Virus record (IMG/VR): IMGVR_UViG_3300046536_000055 | Coordinates: 1-25,523 of that record | From: a virus | Length of the DNA: 25,523 bases | Reading direction: 5' to 3' (one strand) | Part shown: piece by piece, positions 1 to 7,369 of the stretch | Position numbering within the stretch: position 1 is the first letter of the stretch | Layout of the letters: each line of letters begins with the position of its first letter | Notes under the pieces: model-generated | The model's input: only the letters and a program-made list of their open reading frames with translations | What the model was told of the DNA's origin: nothing | Database searches by the model: none | Made by a program: the position numbers and the translations under genes

Positions 1-6
1 AAGGTC

Positions 7-157
7 GTGAGCAAGCACCTCGAAACCGTCATCCGCGACAACGCACCGCCGCCAGCGGGCGCGCGAGGTGCTGTCGGGCGACTTGACCTGCCCGTGTGGC
101 CGCCTCAACCCGGAGAACTGCACCGAAGACCCGTGCCGGTTTCCGTTCGCGTCATGA
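7..157 (+). pseudogene. Small Cys-rich ORF, apparently +1 frameshifted
   Basis: Reading from GTG at 7 gives MSKHLETVIRDNA. After the GCA at 43-45 the sensible continuation lies one base further on (skipping C46): RRQRAREVLSGDLTCPCGR then LNPENCTEDPCRFPFAS, stop at 155-157. The two parts join into a natural 49-residue protein with a CPCG knuckle and two further cysteines. Without the shift the first frame turns into Pro/Arg-rich nonsense overlapping the next gene. The break could be a real inactivating insertion, a sequencing error or, less likely, a programmed +1 shift. The stop sits in the ribosome-binding region of the next gene, suggesting they were an operon. Alternative: only a shorter GTG-started (68) Cys-rich peptide is made. 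Confidence 0.45.
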
Positions 158-169
158 GGAGACGTCGCA

Positions 170-637
170 ATGATGAGCACCGAAAAAAAGGACTGGGTCG
201 CCATCGACGAAGCCCTGGACCAGATTATGCGGTCAACGGGATGCTCGCGCAGGGTCGCGCGCAAAAAACTCGCTGCGAAAATGAAGTCTGGGGAGGTGCA
301 CTATAAACGCACGCTCGAACCACCGCAGCCGTACTTGCCGCCAGAGGAAGCGGCCGAGCAATTCAGCGAAGACCCAAGAAACATCTGGGTGCAGCTCGAC
401 GTCTTTTTGCTGCAAGCAAATTTTACGAAAGATGAAATTATGGGTGAGCTGAGATCAGGGCGTCTCATGACCGAGGCATCTGACAGCGTGCATATGACCG
501 TTATCTTGCGGAAGCAGGTGTCGCCGGCCCAGATCAAGGTTTCCGGGCAAGCGCTTGTCGATTGGATGAGCAATCCGGCAACGCCGCGTCACCTCGTCGA
601 GAAATGGCTTAGCGGTCTAAGCCAGCGCAAGAATTGA
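170..637 (+). CDS. Conserved-looking hypothetical protein, convergent to the late operon
   Basis: A 155-residue protein I cannot assign. It opens with a helical unit (WVAIDEALDQIMRSTGCSRR, VARKKLAAKMKSGEV) of the kind seen in many short alphaproteobacterial hypothetical proteins. Two further helical segments follow (FLLQANFTKDEIMGELRSGR and QALVDWMSNPATPRHLVEKW). Overall it is charged and soluble, with no signal peptide or membrane helix. A good GAGGAG lies 8 bases before the ATG at 170. It is transcribed toward the amidase and the stops are seven bases apart. It may be a phage accessory gene or the first flanking gene. The base composition in its middle appears less GC-rich than the tail genes by eye. 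Confidence 0.72.
   Translation: MMSTEKKDWVAIDEALDQIMRSTGCSRRVARKKLAAKMKSGEVHYKRTLEPPQPYLPPEEAAEQFSEDPRNIWVQLDVFLLQANFTKDEIMGELRSGRLMTEASDSVHMTVILRKQVSPAQIKVSGQALVDWMSNPATPRHLVEKWLSGLSQRKN
605..624. terminator. Perfect 8-bp inverted repeat at the convergent junction (possible late-operon terminator)
   Basis: TGGCTTAG, loop CGGT, CTAAGCCA forms an 8-bp perfect stem with a four-base loop. It lies in the last codons of the plus-strand 155-residue gene and 21 bases downstream of the amidase stop on the minus strand. Read on the minus strand, the stem is followed by TTTCTCG, only a weak T-rich tail. It could therefore help end the late transcript. On the plus strand no T run follows. It may also be chance codon pairing. 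Confidence 0.35.
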
Positions 638-644
638 AGCCTGT

Positions 645-1730
645 TTAGGTGACCGGCACGCCGTTGACGAGCACGACAACCTCGCCCACCACGTCGATGT
701 CGACCCGAACGGTCGCCGGCCGGGCTGGCGGCACCGGGCGCGGTGGCCGGTCGCCGCCTTCCGGTGGCCGCTCTGCCACTTGAGGCGGCCCGCCGAGCAC
801 CTGGGCGATCTGCTCGCATATCACGTCGAAATTCGTTTCGTAGAGCGCAGCATCGGCGGTGCTGTCGACAAAGCACGTCTCGATCAGGATTGCGGGCTGC
901 TCGGTGTTGTTCAGGAAGTACAGGTCAGTCCGTTTCTTGCCGCCGCGGTCGATGAAGTCGCCAGCGTCCGCGATGGCCGCCGACATCTCGCCCGCGAGCG
1001 CCGACTGTGTGACGTACAGCACCTCGGTGCCCATCGGCTTACTGGTCTGTTCGTAGGCGTTGAAGTGCACGCTCACGTCCAGCTCGCGCTGCTGCGCGTT
1101 GTGATAGTTGACGATCGTTTCGAGGTTCTGATTTTGGCTCGTGCTTGTGTCATCGTGAAACGTCATCACGTCGACGCCGCGGGCAGCGAGCTTGTCGGCC
1201 ACAGCCTCGACCACGCGCCGCGCCTCGTCGACCTCGTCGAGCACCCCGCTGGCGCCGCGCACAAGTTTGCCGTGGCCTGAAGAAATGACAATGCGATCGT
1301 ATGGCATGATGGTGTCTCCCTGTTCCTGATCGAGCGGAAATGTCACCTCGACCTCGTCGTCGGTCTGGATGCCCAACGCGTCCATGAGGCCGGGCGAGAT
1401 ATCGGCGATGCGCCCGGTATCGACATGCGGACCCCAGTCGGCCGGGTCGCAGACGAACTCTTTGCCGGTCTTGGGCGCGCGCACCAGCACCTTGACGTCG
1501 AGCAAGTCGTCTTTGGACGTGCCAGGAGCGTCATAGTCCCAGCGGCATGCGATGTAGAAGACGGCCGGGTTGAGCCTGCGCGCCAGCCCGGTCGTGCCGG
1601 GCGGCTGCGTCGGCAGGAACAGGTGCGGCGCCATGTCGACCGAGTAGATGAAGGCGAGCGGCTCCGATGGCGAGACGCCCATGTCCTCGGGGCCGCCGAA
1701 CCACGAGACCTTGCCGCGCAACTTGGTCAT
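645..1730 (-). CDS. Endolysin: N-terminal double-psi-barrel-like region plus N-acetylmuramoyl-L-alanine amidase
   Basis: A 361-residue peptidoglycan hydrolase. Residues about 144-313 are an Amidase_3 zinc amidase cutting the bond between MurNAc and L-alanine. Zinc ligands fit His153 (SSGHG), Glu166 (LDEVDEA) and His222 (VSVHFNA); the catalytic glutamate fits Glu284 (ILIETCFVDS). Residues about 5-132 contain RWDYDAPG, CDPADWGPHVDTGRIADIS (Asp98, Asp110) and DDEVEVTF, a double-psi-barrel-like pattern comparable to that in the tape measure. Residues 314-340 are a Pro/Arg linker and the final 20 residues a short hydrophobic beta hairpin. No signal peptide is seen, so it likely depends on the upstream membrane protein for access. 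It ends seven bases from the convergent plus-strand gene. Confidence 0.92.
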   Translation of the reverse strand: MTKLRGKVSWFGGPEDMGVSPSEPLAFIYSVDMAPHLFLPTQPPGTTGLARRLNPAVFYIACRWDYDAPGTSKDDLLDVKVLVRAPKTGKEFVCDPADWGPHVDTGRIADISPGLMDALGIQTDDEVEVTFPLDQEQGDTIMPYDRIVISSGHGKLVRGASGVLDEVDEARRVVEAVADKLAARGVDVMTFHDDTSTSQNQNLETIVNYHNAQQRELDVSVHFNAYEQTSKPMGTEVLYVTQSALAGEMSAAIADAGDFIDRGGKKRTDLYFLNNTEQPAILIETCFVDSTADAALYETNFDVICEQIAQVLGGPPQVAERPPEGGDRPPRPVPPARPATVRVDIDVVGEVVVLVNGVPVT

Positions 1731-1737
1731 GTTGTCC

Positions 1738-2013
1738 TCACGGTTTCTTGCCCAGCTCCCGCGTCAGCACGTCGACGATCCGGCGAATGCTTGCAGCGTT
1801 CGCCTCGGTCTCTTTCTCAGTGACCGTCAGCCGATTGTTGATCTCGGCGAGGTGCGGCGAGCCGCGGACTTCGAGCGTGTTCACCCGCGTTTCCAGCCGC
1901 ACCATGTAGGAGATTATGCTAACACCAATCCCGGCAAGGGCTAAGGCTTGAGCAAGAAGGAAGTACAGCAACGTGCTGTTGTCCTTCATCCATGATCTGG
2001 CCTGCATCATCAT
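1738..2013 (-). CDS. Small one-helix membrane protein with coiled coil (holin or spanin candidate)
   Basis: A 91-residue protein with one predicted transmembrane segment (about 13-38, LLYFLLAQALALAGIGVSII) and a following coiled-coil-like tail (RLETRVNTLEVRGSPHLAEI and beyond). Three in-frame ATGs occur at 2013, 2010 and 2007 with a weak AAGAG upstream, so the exact start may be any of them. It lies just before the amidase gene, where holins, spanin components and similar lysis membrane proteins are found. No second transmembrane helix, signal for lipidation or Rz/Rz1 nested pair is visible. Holin-like is the most economical label; an XhlA-type membrane anchor is also possible. Confidence 0.68.
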   Translation of the reverse strand: MMMQARSWMKDNSTLLYFLLAQALALAGIGVSIISYMVRLETRVNTLEVRGSPHLAEINNRLTVTEKETEANAASIRRIVDVLTRELGKKP

Positions 2014-2034
2014 TGTTTTTTTCTCTTAATTGCG

Positions 2035-3813
2035 TCATGGCCGCGCCTCCAAAGCCTCGATGCGAGCCATTGCTTCCTGCAGTGCTTTCGTCAGCGCCGC
2101 GATCACCGTGAACGGGTTAGGTGACTGGATAGTGTCAGGCGCATCCTTGACGCCGGTCGCAGCCGATGGCGTCAGCGTCTCCTGCAACTCATGGGCGATG
2201 AAGCCCCAGCGCTCGATGTCGTCGGCGGCGAACAACGGGCCATAGGCTTCCTGCGGCGGATCGATGCCTTGCTCTTGCGCCGCCTGTTCGGCCTTCAGTT
2301 TGTCGGCGGCGTAAGCCTTGATCTGACTTGGCGGAGTGAATTGCGCCTGCGTGTACTGGATCGGGCGCAGCGCCTTGACCGTGTCCCACATGGCGGGCAA
2401 CGGCAGCACGTCCTTCTTGATGCGGTAGTCCGATGACGTAGTGATCGTGCCAAGGTTGGTGGCATCGATCCATAAATTCTGCGGCGACCAATCGATGTTG
2501 AAACGGTTGGAGCGAACCGCACCACCGTCACCGGCCGTGCAGCAGTATCCATGAGACGACCGGAAAGTGGCGCTGGAAACGAACTGGGTGCCTCCCTGCG
2601 TAACGAAGTTCGCACCATCAAAGCCAATGTAACCGCTAGAGCCGTAGAAATAGTAGCCCGCAGTCCCGGAGCGGGAAGCGGTGATGTCGCCAGCACTGAT
2701 GCTGCCAGCAACAGTCAATGTTCCATTGACTGTCGGATTGCCCGTGAACGCTGGCGAGGCCAGCGGAGCCTTCAGCGCGTCCTGCGTGTCGACGTAGGTC
2801 TTGTCGGCCTTCAGCGCATCGGCGGTGTCGACATAGCTCTTGTCGGCCTTCGCCGTATCGCTTGGATGGACGTGATCTTGCCGCGCAAAATTTGTTGACG
2901 TTCCAATAGCTGCGGCGCCATCCATAAGAGGCGGCACAGTTGCGGGACTCCCAGCGCCAGGAATCCCTTGCGGTCCCTGCGGCCCGACGAGCGACGTCCC
3001 AGCCGGCCACGCACCCGAGGTCTTCGGGCCAAAAAGGTAATTGCTCGCGGTGTTGATGTAGAAATTTCCGTTGACGCCAATTCCAGACGTCGGATCGCTC
3101 GTGCCGTAAAGCACGGTATTGCCAGCGACGCCTTGCGGTCCTGTGTTGCCAATCGGCCCTTGCGGCCCGACGAGAGAAATGCCGGCCGGCCAAGCGCCTG
3201 CGGCCTTCGGGCCATAGATGAAGTTCGTCGAGGTATTGATATAGAAGTTGCCGTCAACCCCAGTGCCGGCGGTCGGATTGCTGGCGCCGTAGAGCACGCT
3301 GTTGCCGGCCGTTCCCGGCGGCCCCGGTACGGTGGATGCGGCGCCCGTTGGGCCGGTCGGCCCCGGTGGCCCGGTCGCTCCCGCAGGCCCAGTCGCACCT
3401 GGAGCGCCCGTCGCTCCGGTCGGCCCCTGCGCTCCGGGCGACCCTTGCGCGCCGGTTGCGCCAGTCGGCCCTTGCGGCCCCGGTATAGTCGAGGCGGCGC
3501 CCTGCGGCCCCTGTGGACCGGCCGGCCCCTGCGGCCCCGGTATGATCGAGGCCGGCCCTTGTGGCCCCTGAGGCCCCAGCGGCCCTTGAATTCCTTGCGG
3601 CCCTGGCGGTCCTGGCGGTCCACCGGCCGGCCCTTGTGGCCCTTGCGGTCCTTGCGGTCCCGGCGGCCCGCCAGCCGGCCCCGGTGGCCCTGGCGGCCCC
3701 TGATCCCCCGAAACAATCGTCTCGATGTTGTCATAGGCAAGCACGACAACGGCACTGGTGTCGTCGGCTGAAACGATGGCGTCATAATCGGTACTGACCT
3801 CGACGAAGCTCAT
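2035..3813 (-). CDS. Collagen-like tail fibre with duplicated modules and C-terminal S74 intramolecular chaperone
   Basis: A 592-residue fibre. Residues 1-36 form an attachment region. Residues about 38-169 are collagen-like G-X-Y triplets, broken by AS(I/T)(I/T/V)PGP interruptions. Residues 171-220 and 232-281 are two copies of a 50-residue module (NxVLYG...GNFYIN...YGPK/FGPK...SLVGPQGP). [19 protein letters not shown] trimerisation-type segment lies at 313-330. Residues about 455-592 are an S74 chaperone with [10 protein letters not shown] (predicted self-cleavage serine at 460/461), then [11 protein letters not shown] and a final coiled coil. In known S74 fibres the chaperone folds the trimer and cuts itself off. 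I chose ATG 3813 because it overlaps the preceding stop; upstream in-frame codons lie in that gene. Confidence 0.92.
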   Translation of the reverse strand: MSFVEVSTDYDAIVSADDTSAVVVLAYDNIETIVSGDQGPPGPPGPAGGPPGPQGPQGPQGPAGGPPGPPGPQGIQGPLGPQGPQGPASIIPGPQGPAGPQGPQGAASTIPGPQGPTGATGAQGSPGAQGPTGATGAPGATGPAGATGPPGPTGPTGAASTVPGPPGTAGNSVLYGASNPTAGTGVDGNFYINTSTNFIYGPKAAGAWPAGISLVGPQGPIGNTGPQGVAGNTVLYGTSDPTSGIGVNGNFYINTASNYLFGPKTSGAWPAGTSLVGPQGPQGIPGAGSPATVPPLMDGAAAIGTSTNFARQDHVHPSDTAKADKSYVDTADALKADKTYVDTQDALKAPLASPAFTGNPTVNGTLTVAGSISAGDITASRSGTAGYYFYGSSGYIGFDGANFVTQGGTQFVSSATFRSSHGYCCTAGDGGAVRSNRFNIDWSPQNLWIDATNLGTITTSSDYRIKKDVLPLPAMWDTVKALRPIQYTQAQFTPPSQIKAYAADKLKAEQAAQEQGIDPPQEAYGPLFAADDIERWGFIAHELQETLTPSAATGVKDAPDTIQSPNPFTVIAALTKALQEAMARIEALEARP

Positions 3814-4157
3814 CGCGTCGGTCCCGCATTGTTGGTCAGCGTGCCGCCCCACACCCTCGTTTTTAGACCCGCTAACGTCATGATGAGGGAATGATCGAAG
3901 CTGCCGAGCCCAAGCCGCTCAAGCGTGTCCTGCAGAATCTTGACCGTGAAGAAGCCATGCACCGGATCGGTGATCACGATCTCGCCGGTATCGGTAGCGA
4001 GTCGCAAGAGCGCATCGGCGTCCGCGGCGTGGCGGCGCAACATCATCTCAAGCGAAGCGCCGGTGATGTTGATCGGCGTGGTGCTATCGACCGTCACGTA
4101 CTGAAATAAGCGATAAAAGTCGGCGTCGTTCTCGACCGTGATGTTGACGATGGCCAT
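3810..4157 (-). CDS. Small BppU-like baseplate/fibre-associated beta protein
   Basis: A 115-residue protein with the plan of small baseplate-upper-type domains. It begins with a beta strand and aromatic residues ([18 protein letters not shown]), then the [20 protein letters not shown] element, [14 protein letters not shown], and a late strand ([20 protein letters not shown]). Such proteins commonly precede or link to collagen-like phage fibres. Its stop overlaps the start of the next fibre gene as ATGA (3810-3813), suggesting the two products work together, possibly with this one as adaptor. Family assignment is moderate; function is inferred. Confidence 0.65.
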   Translation of the reverse strand: MAIVNITVENDADFYRLFQYVTVDSTTPINITGASLEMMLRRHAADADALLRLATDTGEIVITDPVHGFFTVKILQDTLERLGLGSFDHSLIMTLAGLKTRVWGGTLTNNAGPTR

Positions 4158-4169
4158 TTTCCGCGCCCC

Positions 4170-4781
4170 TTACGGGAAGGTATTTGAGATCGCTGCAAAA
4201 GCCGCATCGATCTGCGCCAGCGTCGTGATGGTGCCTGCATTGATGCTCGTCACCGTGCTGCTCTCGCAAGTGAAGCAGGATTGAACAAAGCCGGCGACGT
4301 CTTGAAGCAGCGTCGCAAGTTGCGCCTCGCTCAATTTGATGAAGCTCCCATCGGAAAGCTTCCAGTCGGTGACGTGCCCTGGATTCGCCACCGCATAGTT
4401 ATGGGCGCTGTCTATCGTGTTGCGCGACACCGGATCGGTCAGAAAAGGCACGGCGCCGCCAAGGCTTGTGACGGCCACGCCGCCGCTTGCGTGACGATAG
4501 CGCGCATCGGCTGCGTAGGCCGCAAGCTGCCCTTTTGTATATGTCGTCGGCGTTGGTTGGACGAAGGTGGGCGCATTTAACAACCATGCTGGCAAAACGT
4601 TGTAGGCTTTGATCACTTCTGCCAATTCTGGTTCGCTGGCGATTGGCGATGCCGCATGGATTGCGGCCCAATCTATATAGGCCTGATCCGATGCCGCAAC
4701 CATGGTGTTGGTTGCGCTCGAATAGACATCGGTCGTCGATCCGCCGACGATCCAATAATGATTGGCAATGCTAACTGTCAT
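4170..4781 (-). CDS. DUF4376 domain phage tail protein
   Basis: A 203-residue protein whose residues about 85-195 fit the DUF4376 pattern. It reads AADARYRHASGGVAV, then FLTDPVSRNTIDSAHNYA, WKLSDGSFIKLSEAQLATLL, and finally VAGFVQSCFTCES with an I-AGTITTLAQID ending. Proteins with this domain usually follow fibre genes in phages and are thought to be tail-fibre-associated. The N-terminal part has short strands (HYWIVGGSTTDVYSSATN), often seen on such proteins. ATGA overlap with the preceding fibre stop suggests equal-rate synthesis. No known catalytic site is visible. Confidence 0.78.
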   Translation of the reverse strand: MTVSIANHYWIVGGSTTDVYSSATNTMVAASDQAYIDWAAIHAASPIASEPELAEVIKAYNVLPAWLLNAPTFVQPTPTTYTKGQLAAYAADARYRHASGGVAVTSLGGAVPFLTDPVSRNTIDSAHNYAVANPGHVTDWKLSDGSFIKLSEAQLATLLQDVAGFVQSCFTCESSTVTSINAGTITTLAQIDAAFAAISNTFP

Positions 4782-6076
4782 AGATATTGCCCTCCTGTCG
4801 CCAACGATCCCGCTATTGTTCCGGGCAGGTAACTTGCCCCTCTTCCATTGGTGTCAATGACGCCATTGGAAGTTCCGATGTATTTCGCTCCGGTGACGTT
4901 TCCTGCGCCCGTGATGCCTGACCAAATTGGCCGCGTCTGCCCCCCGTTTGAGGCAATAACAAAACCATTACTGAATGTCACCGCATTTGGGATATTCAGA
5001 GTTGGGTTGTTTGGTGTGGCATTCAATAGCGTGCCGTTCTCGTAACCGTATTGATGCGCCAGAGCCGAACCCGTGATCGTGCAAGGCCCAAAGACCAGAC
5101 AGCTCGCACTTGGCCCGACCAAAATATGATAGCCGGGAACCGCGCCAAAACTGCAAGCATAGAGACTGAGGGAACTCCCGCTCGTCCACCATAATGCCGA
5201 TCCGAGATCGCCGGAGGACGCCGCTGTGGCCTGGAAACTGAAACCATTCACGGAGAAGTTTCCGCCAGCGCTTGCGCGCCAACAGCTTCCCGAACCTGAA
5301 TTAAGAATCAACACCGCGCTCGGATTTGTCGTATTTCCAACTAGCGCCACCAAGCCGGAACCATTCGGCTGCGGAAAATCCACCGGCGTTGGATTTGAAT
5401 AAGTTCCATCGGCCACATGAATTGTAAATGTCCATCCGCCCAAGTTATATTTTTTCATCGTTGCAAGGGCTTTTTGGATCGTCTGGAACGGCCCGCTCTG
5501 GCCGCCAATAGTCGCCGAAGTGCCGTCGTAAAGCGTATCGCTACCGGTGCTGGCGTTGACATAAAGATTTTGCGGCGCAGTCAACAGCACGGAGCCGCCA
5601 ATGCCGACGCCGCCAATTGCCTGAAAGTTCGCGCCGTCGTAGGCGACTTCGATCAATTGATTTGCGATCAGTTCATATGGATTTATCGGAGACAGATCGG
5701 TGTGGATGAGGGGCGCCCCGCCGATGCCGTTCACGTTTATGGTGACTTTCGAGGTATTGCCGTATTTTAGTTTGATGACGAAACGCTGGCCAAGCGCATA
5801 AGCTGAGATCGGAACGGTCGGCGTGATCGCGATCTGATTCGGCACACCCTGGTCAGTGCCGTAATTGACGAGCCCAGCCTGCACGGACTTCGCGAGCTGA
5901 AAGAGATCGGCAGCGCTCGGCGTCAGCGCATTTGCATTTATGAAGTTGACGATCTCACGCTGCGGGTTCTCGATCGAGGCTGCGGGCGGGATCGATCCCA
6001 TCGTCCCGGTCGACGGGTTGCCATTGATGTATGAAGAATTTGGATCGGAAACTCCGAAGGGCGCTTCGTATTTCAT
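4778..6076 (-). CDS. Tail fibre protein with predicted right-handed beta-helix
   Basis: A 432-residue tail fibre or tailspike. The N-terminal 1-75 (YINGNPSTGTMGSIPPAASI, then ENPQREIVNFINANALTPS) is the typical baseplate-attachment region of phage fibres. From about 168 the pattern LYVNASTGSD then GPFQTIQKALATMKKY then TIHVADGTYSNPTP opens a pectate-lyase-type parallel beta-helix. The remainder is Gly/Ser/Asn-rich short strands without obvious catalytic residues, so carbohydrate binding is as likely as cleavage. The C-terminus is short and shows no S74 chaperone. The gene's right-hand codons look more AT-rich than the surrounding tail genes, consistent with exchange of the receptor-binding part. 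Confidence 0.85.
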   Translation of the reverse strand: MKYEAPFGVSDPNSSYINGNPSTGTMGSIPPAASIENPQREIVNFINANALTPSAADLFQLAKSVQAGLVNYGTDQGVPNQIAITPTVPISAYALGQRFVIKLKYGNTSKVTINVNGIGGAPLIHTDLSPINPYELIANQLIEVAYDGANFQAIGGVGIGGSVLLTAPQNLYVNASTGSDTLYDGTSATIGGQSGPFQTIQKALATMKKYNLGGWTFTIHVADGTYSNPTPVDFPQPNGSGLVALVGNTTNPSAVLILNSGSGSCWRASAGGNFSVNGFSFQATAASSGDLGSALWWTSGSSLSLYACSFGAVPGYHILVGPSASCLVFGPCTITGSALAHQYGYENGTLLNATPNNPTLNIPNAVTFSNGFVIASNGGQTRPIWSGITGAGNVTGAKYIGTSNGVIDTNGRGASYLPGTIAGSLATGGQYL

Positions 6077-6843
6077 GGTGTCCCTGCCATTGGATCGCCG
6101 GGCTTTCCGATGCCCGAATAGTCGAAGATGATTTGCGTGTGCGCCGGCTTCAACCTGTTCAGCAGGCATTCGAGATCGGTTGCGAGCCCGATGCGCAGAT
6201 GCGGATCGACGCCGGTCTGTCCCTTGGCGACGCGAAACCAAGTCAGCGCCGCCAGATGCACGTGCACCGTCCAATAGAAGCGGTTGGTTTCCGGGCCGAG
6301 ACCGTAATACGGATATTCCGACAGCTCGCCCCCGGCCACGTTCTGACCGTTCGGGTTTTTGATCGGCTGGCCCCATTCGTTGTACATCGGATCGGAGCCG
6401 TCGCCGTAGATGCGATTATCTCCGCATCGGTCGATGCCGACCACAAAGGTGCGATACTCGGTGATGGTGATCGAGTACCCGAGTTGGGCGGCGACGCCGA
6501 TAAAGAACTCGCGCGACTGGGCTCCGAGCATCGTCATCCGCATGACGAGCGCGAGCTGGCGCTGGCCTATGGTCTGCGGCTCGGCGTAGCATTGGTCTGG
6601 CAGTCCGAAATTTCGCTCCCAGTCCGGCAACAGCTCGATCGTGCTGCGCGGGTCGCTTTCCATCTCCAAGAGTTTTGAGGCGCGGATTTCGATGTCGCCC
6701 CAAATCCCGGTTAGCCCGCGGACCACCTTCATCAACGTGCTGTCGTCTTCGCGAGGCCACGCCTGCCCGAGCGGCAACAGGCTCTGCAGGGCGTCGGCGT
6801 ATTCTTCGCCGGTTCTGGTCACGTGGCGGTCGGGCTCAGGCAT
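6073..6843 (-). CDS. Baseplate protein, Mu gp48 (YmfQ/DUF2313) family
   Basis: A 256-residue protein of the tail-tip group after gp47 in Mu-like phages. The N-terminal signature EEYADALQSLLPLGQAWPRE, DIEIRASKLLEMESDPRST and ELLPDWERNFGLPD are clear family motifs. The C-terminal half contains a beta-rich region and conserved-looking FYWTVHVHL, then the end RLKPAHTQIIFDYS. The start overlaps the endonuclease gene by 8 bases, and the stop overlaps the fibre start as ATGA (6073-6076). It connects the baseplate wedge to the fibre network in homologous systems. Confidence 0.92.
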   Translation of the reverse strand: MPEPDRHVTRTGEEYADALQSLLPLGQAWPREDDSTLMKVVRGLTGIWGDIEIRASKLLEMESDPRSTIELLPDWERNFGLPDQCYAEPQTIGQRQLALVMRMTMLGAQSREFFIGVAAQLGYSITITEYRTFVVGIDRCGDNRIYGDGSDPMYNEWGQPIKNPNGQNVAGGELSEYPYYGLGPETNRFYWTVHVHLAALTWFRVAKGQTGVDPHLRIGLATDLECLLNRLKPAHTQIIFDYSGIGKPGDPMAGTP

Positions 6844-7369
6844 CTCGCGGCTCGCCTTTCAGATATTCAACTGCTCGCAACAGGCCATCAAGATTATCGC
6901 CCAACTTGCCAAGTCCCATATTGCAATCGCGGCAAATGTAGCCGCGAAAAGCACCAGTATGATGATCGTGATCCAGCACTAATTTCTTTACACGAGAGCA
7001 GATGTCGCAACGACTGTCCGTCGGCCGCGGCGGAAAAACGGTGCATTCAACATAGCCGTTTTTCTTTGCTGCGTGACGACGGGAATGAGCCGCTCTTTTC
7101 TCAAAGTCAATTTTCGATTTCAAAGTTTCGTATCCCCCGGTCTTTCTATAGTGCTCTCTCCTATATACGCGTTTCTTTTCGGCATTTGCGCCGTACCATC
7201 GTTTGTTGGCAGCGGCGACCTTGTCGGGATTCTCAGCCTGCCATTGCTTGTCGTAGGCGGCTTTGTTCTCCGGGTTTCGCGGCCATTTTTTCTTATACGC
7301 TGCGACCTTCTCGGGATTCGCAGCCCGCCAGCTTCTATTGTATGCCGCTCTTTCTGCTACGCTTTTCAT
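6836..7369 (-). CDS. Recombination endonuclease VII-like (HNH) protein inserted between gp47 and gp48
   Basis: A 177-residue protein. The C-terminal half matches the endonuclease VII / HNH fold. Cys121 and Cys124 (CDIC), DHDHHTG (133-139) with the catalytic His region, and Cys146/Cys149 (CRDC) followed by Asn150 make a complete zinc-plus-active-site set. The N-terminal half is a basic tandem repeat: about 14-15-residue units marked by Trp at 14, 29, 43 and 58 and by NPEK/NPEN/NPDK turns, probably a DNA-contact region. I chose ATG 7369 because it overlaps the gp47-like stop; a longer in-frame extension runs through the gp47-like gene in the wrong frame. It is not a tail part and is likely a mobile or accessory nuclease. 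The stretch looks less GC-rich than its neighbours by eye. Confidence 0.87.
   Translation of the reverse strand: MKSVAERAAYNRSWRAANPEKVAAYKKKWPRNPENKAAYDKQWQAENPDKVAAANKRWYGANAEKKRVYRREHYRKTGGYETLKSKIDFEKRAAHSRRHAAKKNGYVECTVFPPRPTDSRCDICSRVKKLVLDHDHHTGAFRGYICRDCNMGLGKLGDNLDGLLRAVEYLKGEPRDA

Noticed and set aside
3300-3700. Short tandem repeats that could suggest a CRISPR or satellite array
   Set aside because: The repeats are 9-base multiples encoding G-X-Y triplets in frame; there are no equal-length spacers.
2968-3771. Plus-strand Pro/Arg-rich open frames opposite the collagen-like region
   Set aside because: The repetitive Gly-Pro codons on the minus strand automatically give long open Pro/Arg/Gly frames on the other strand.
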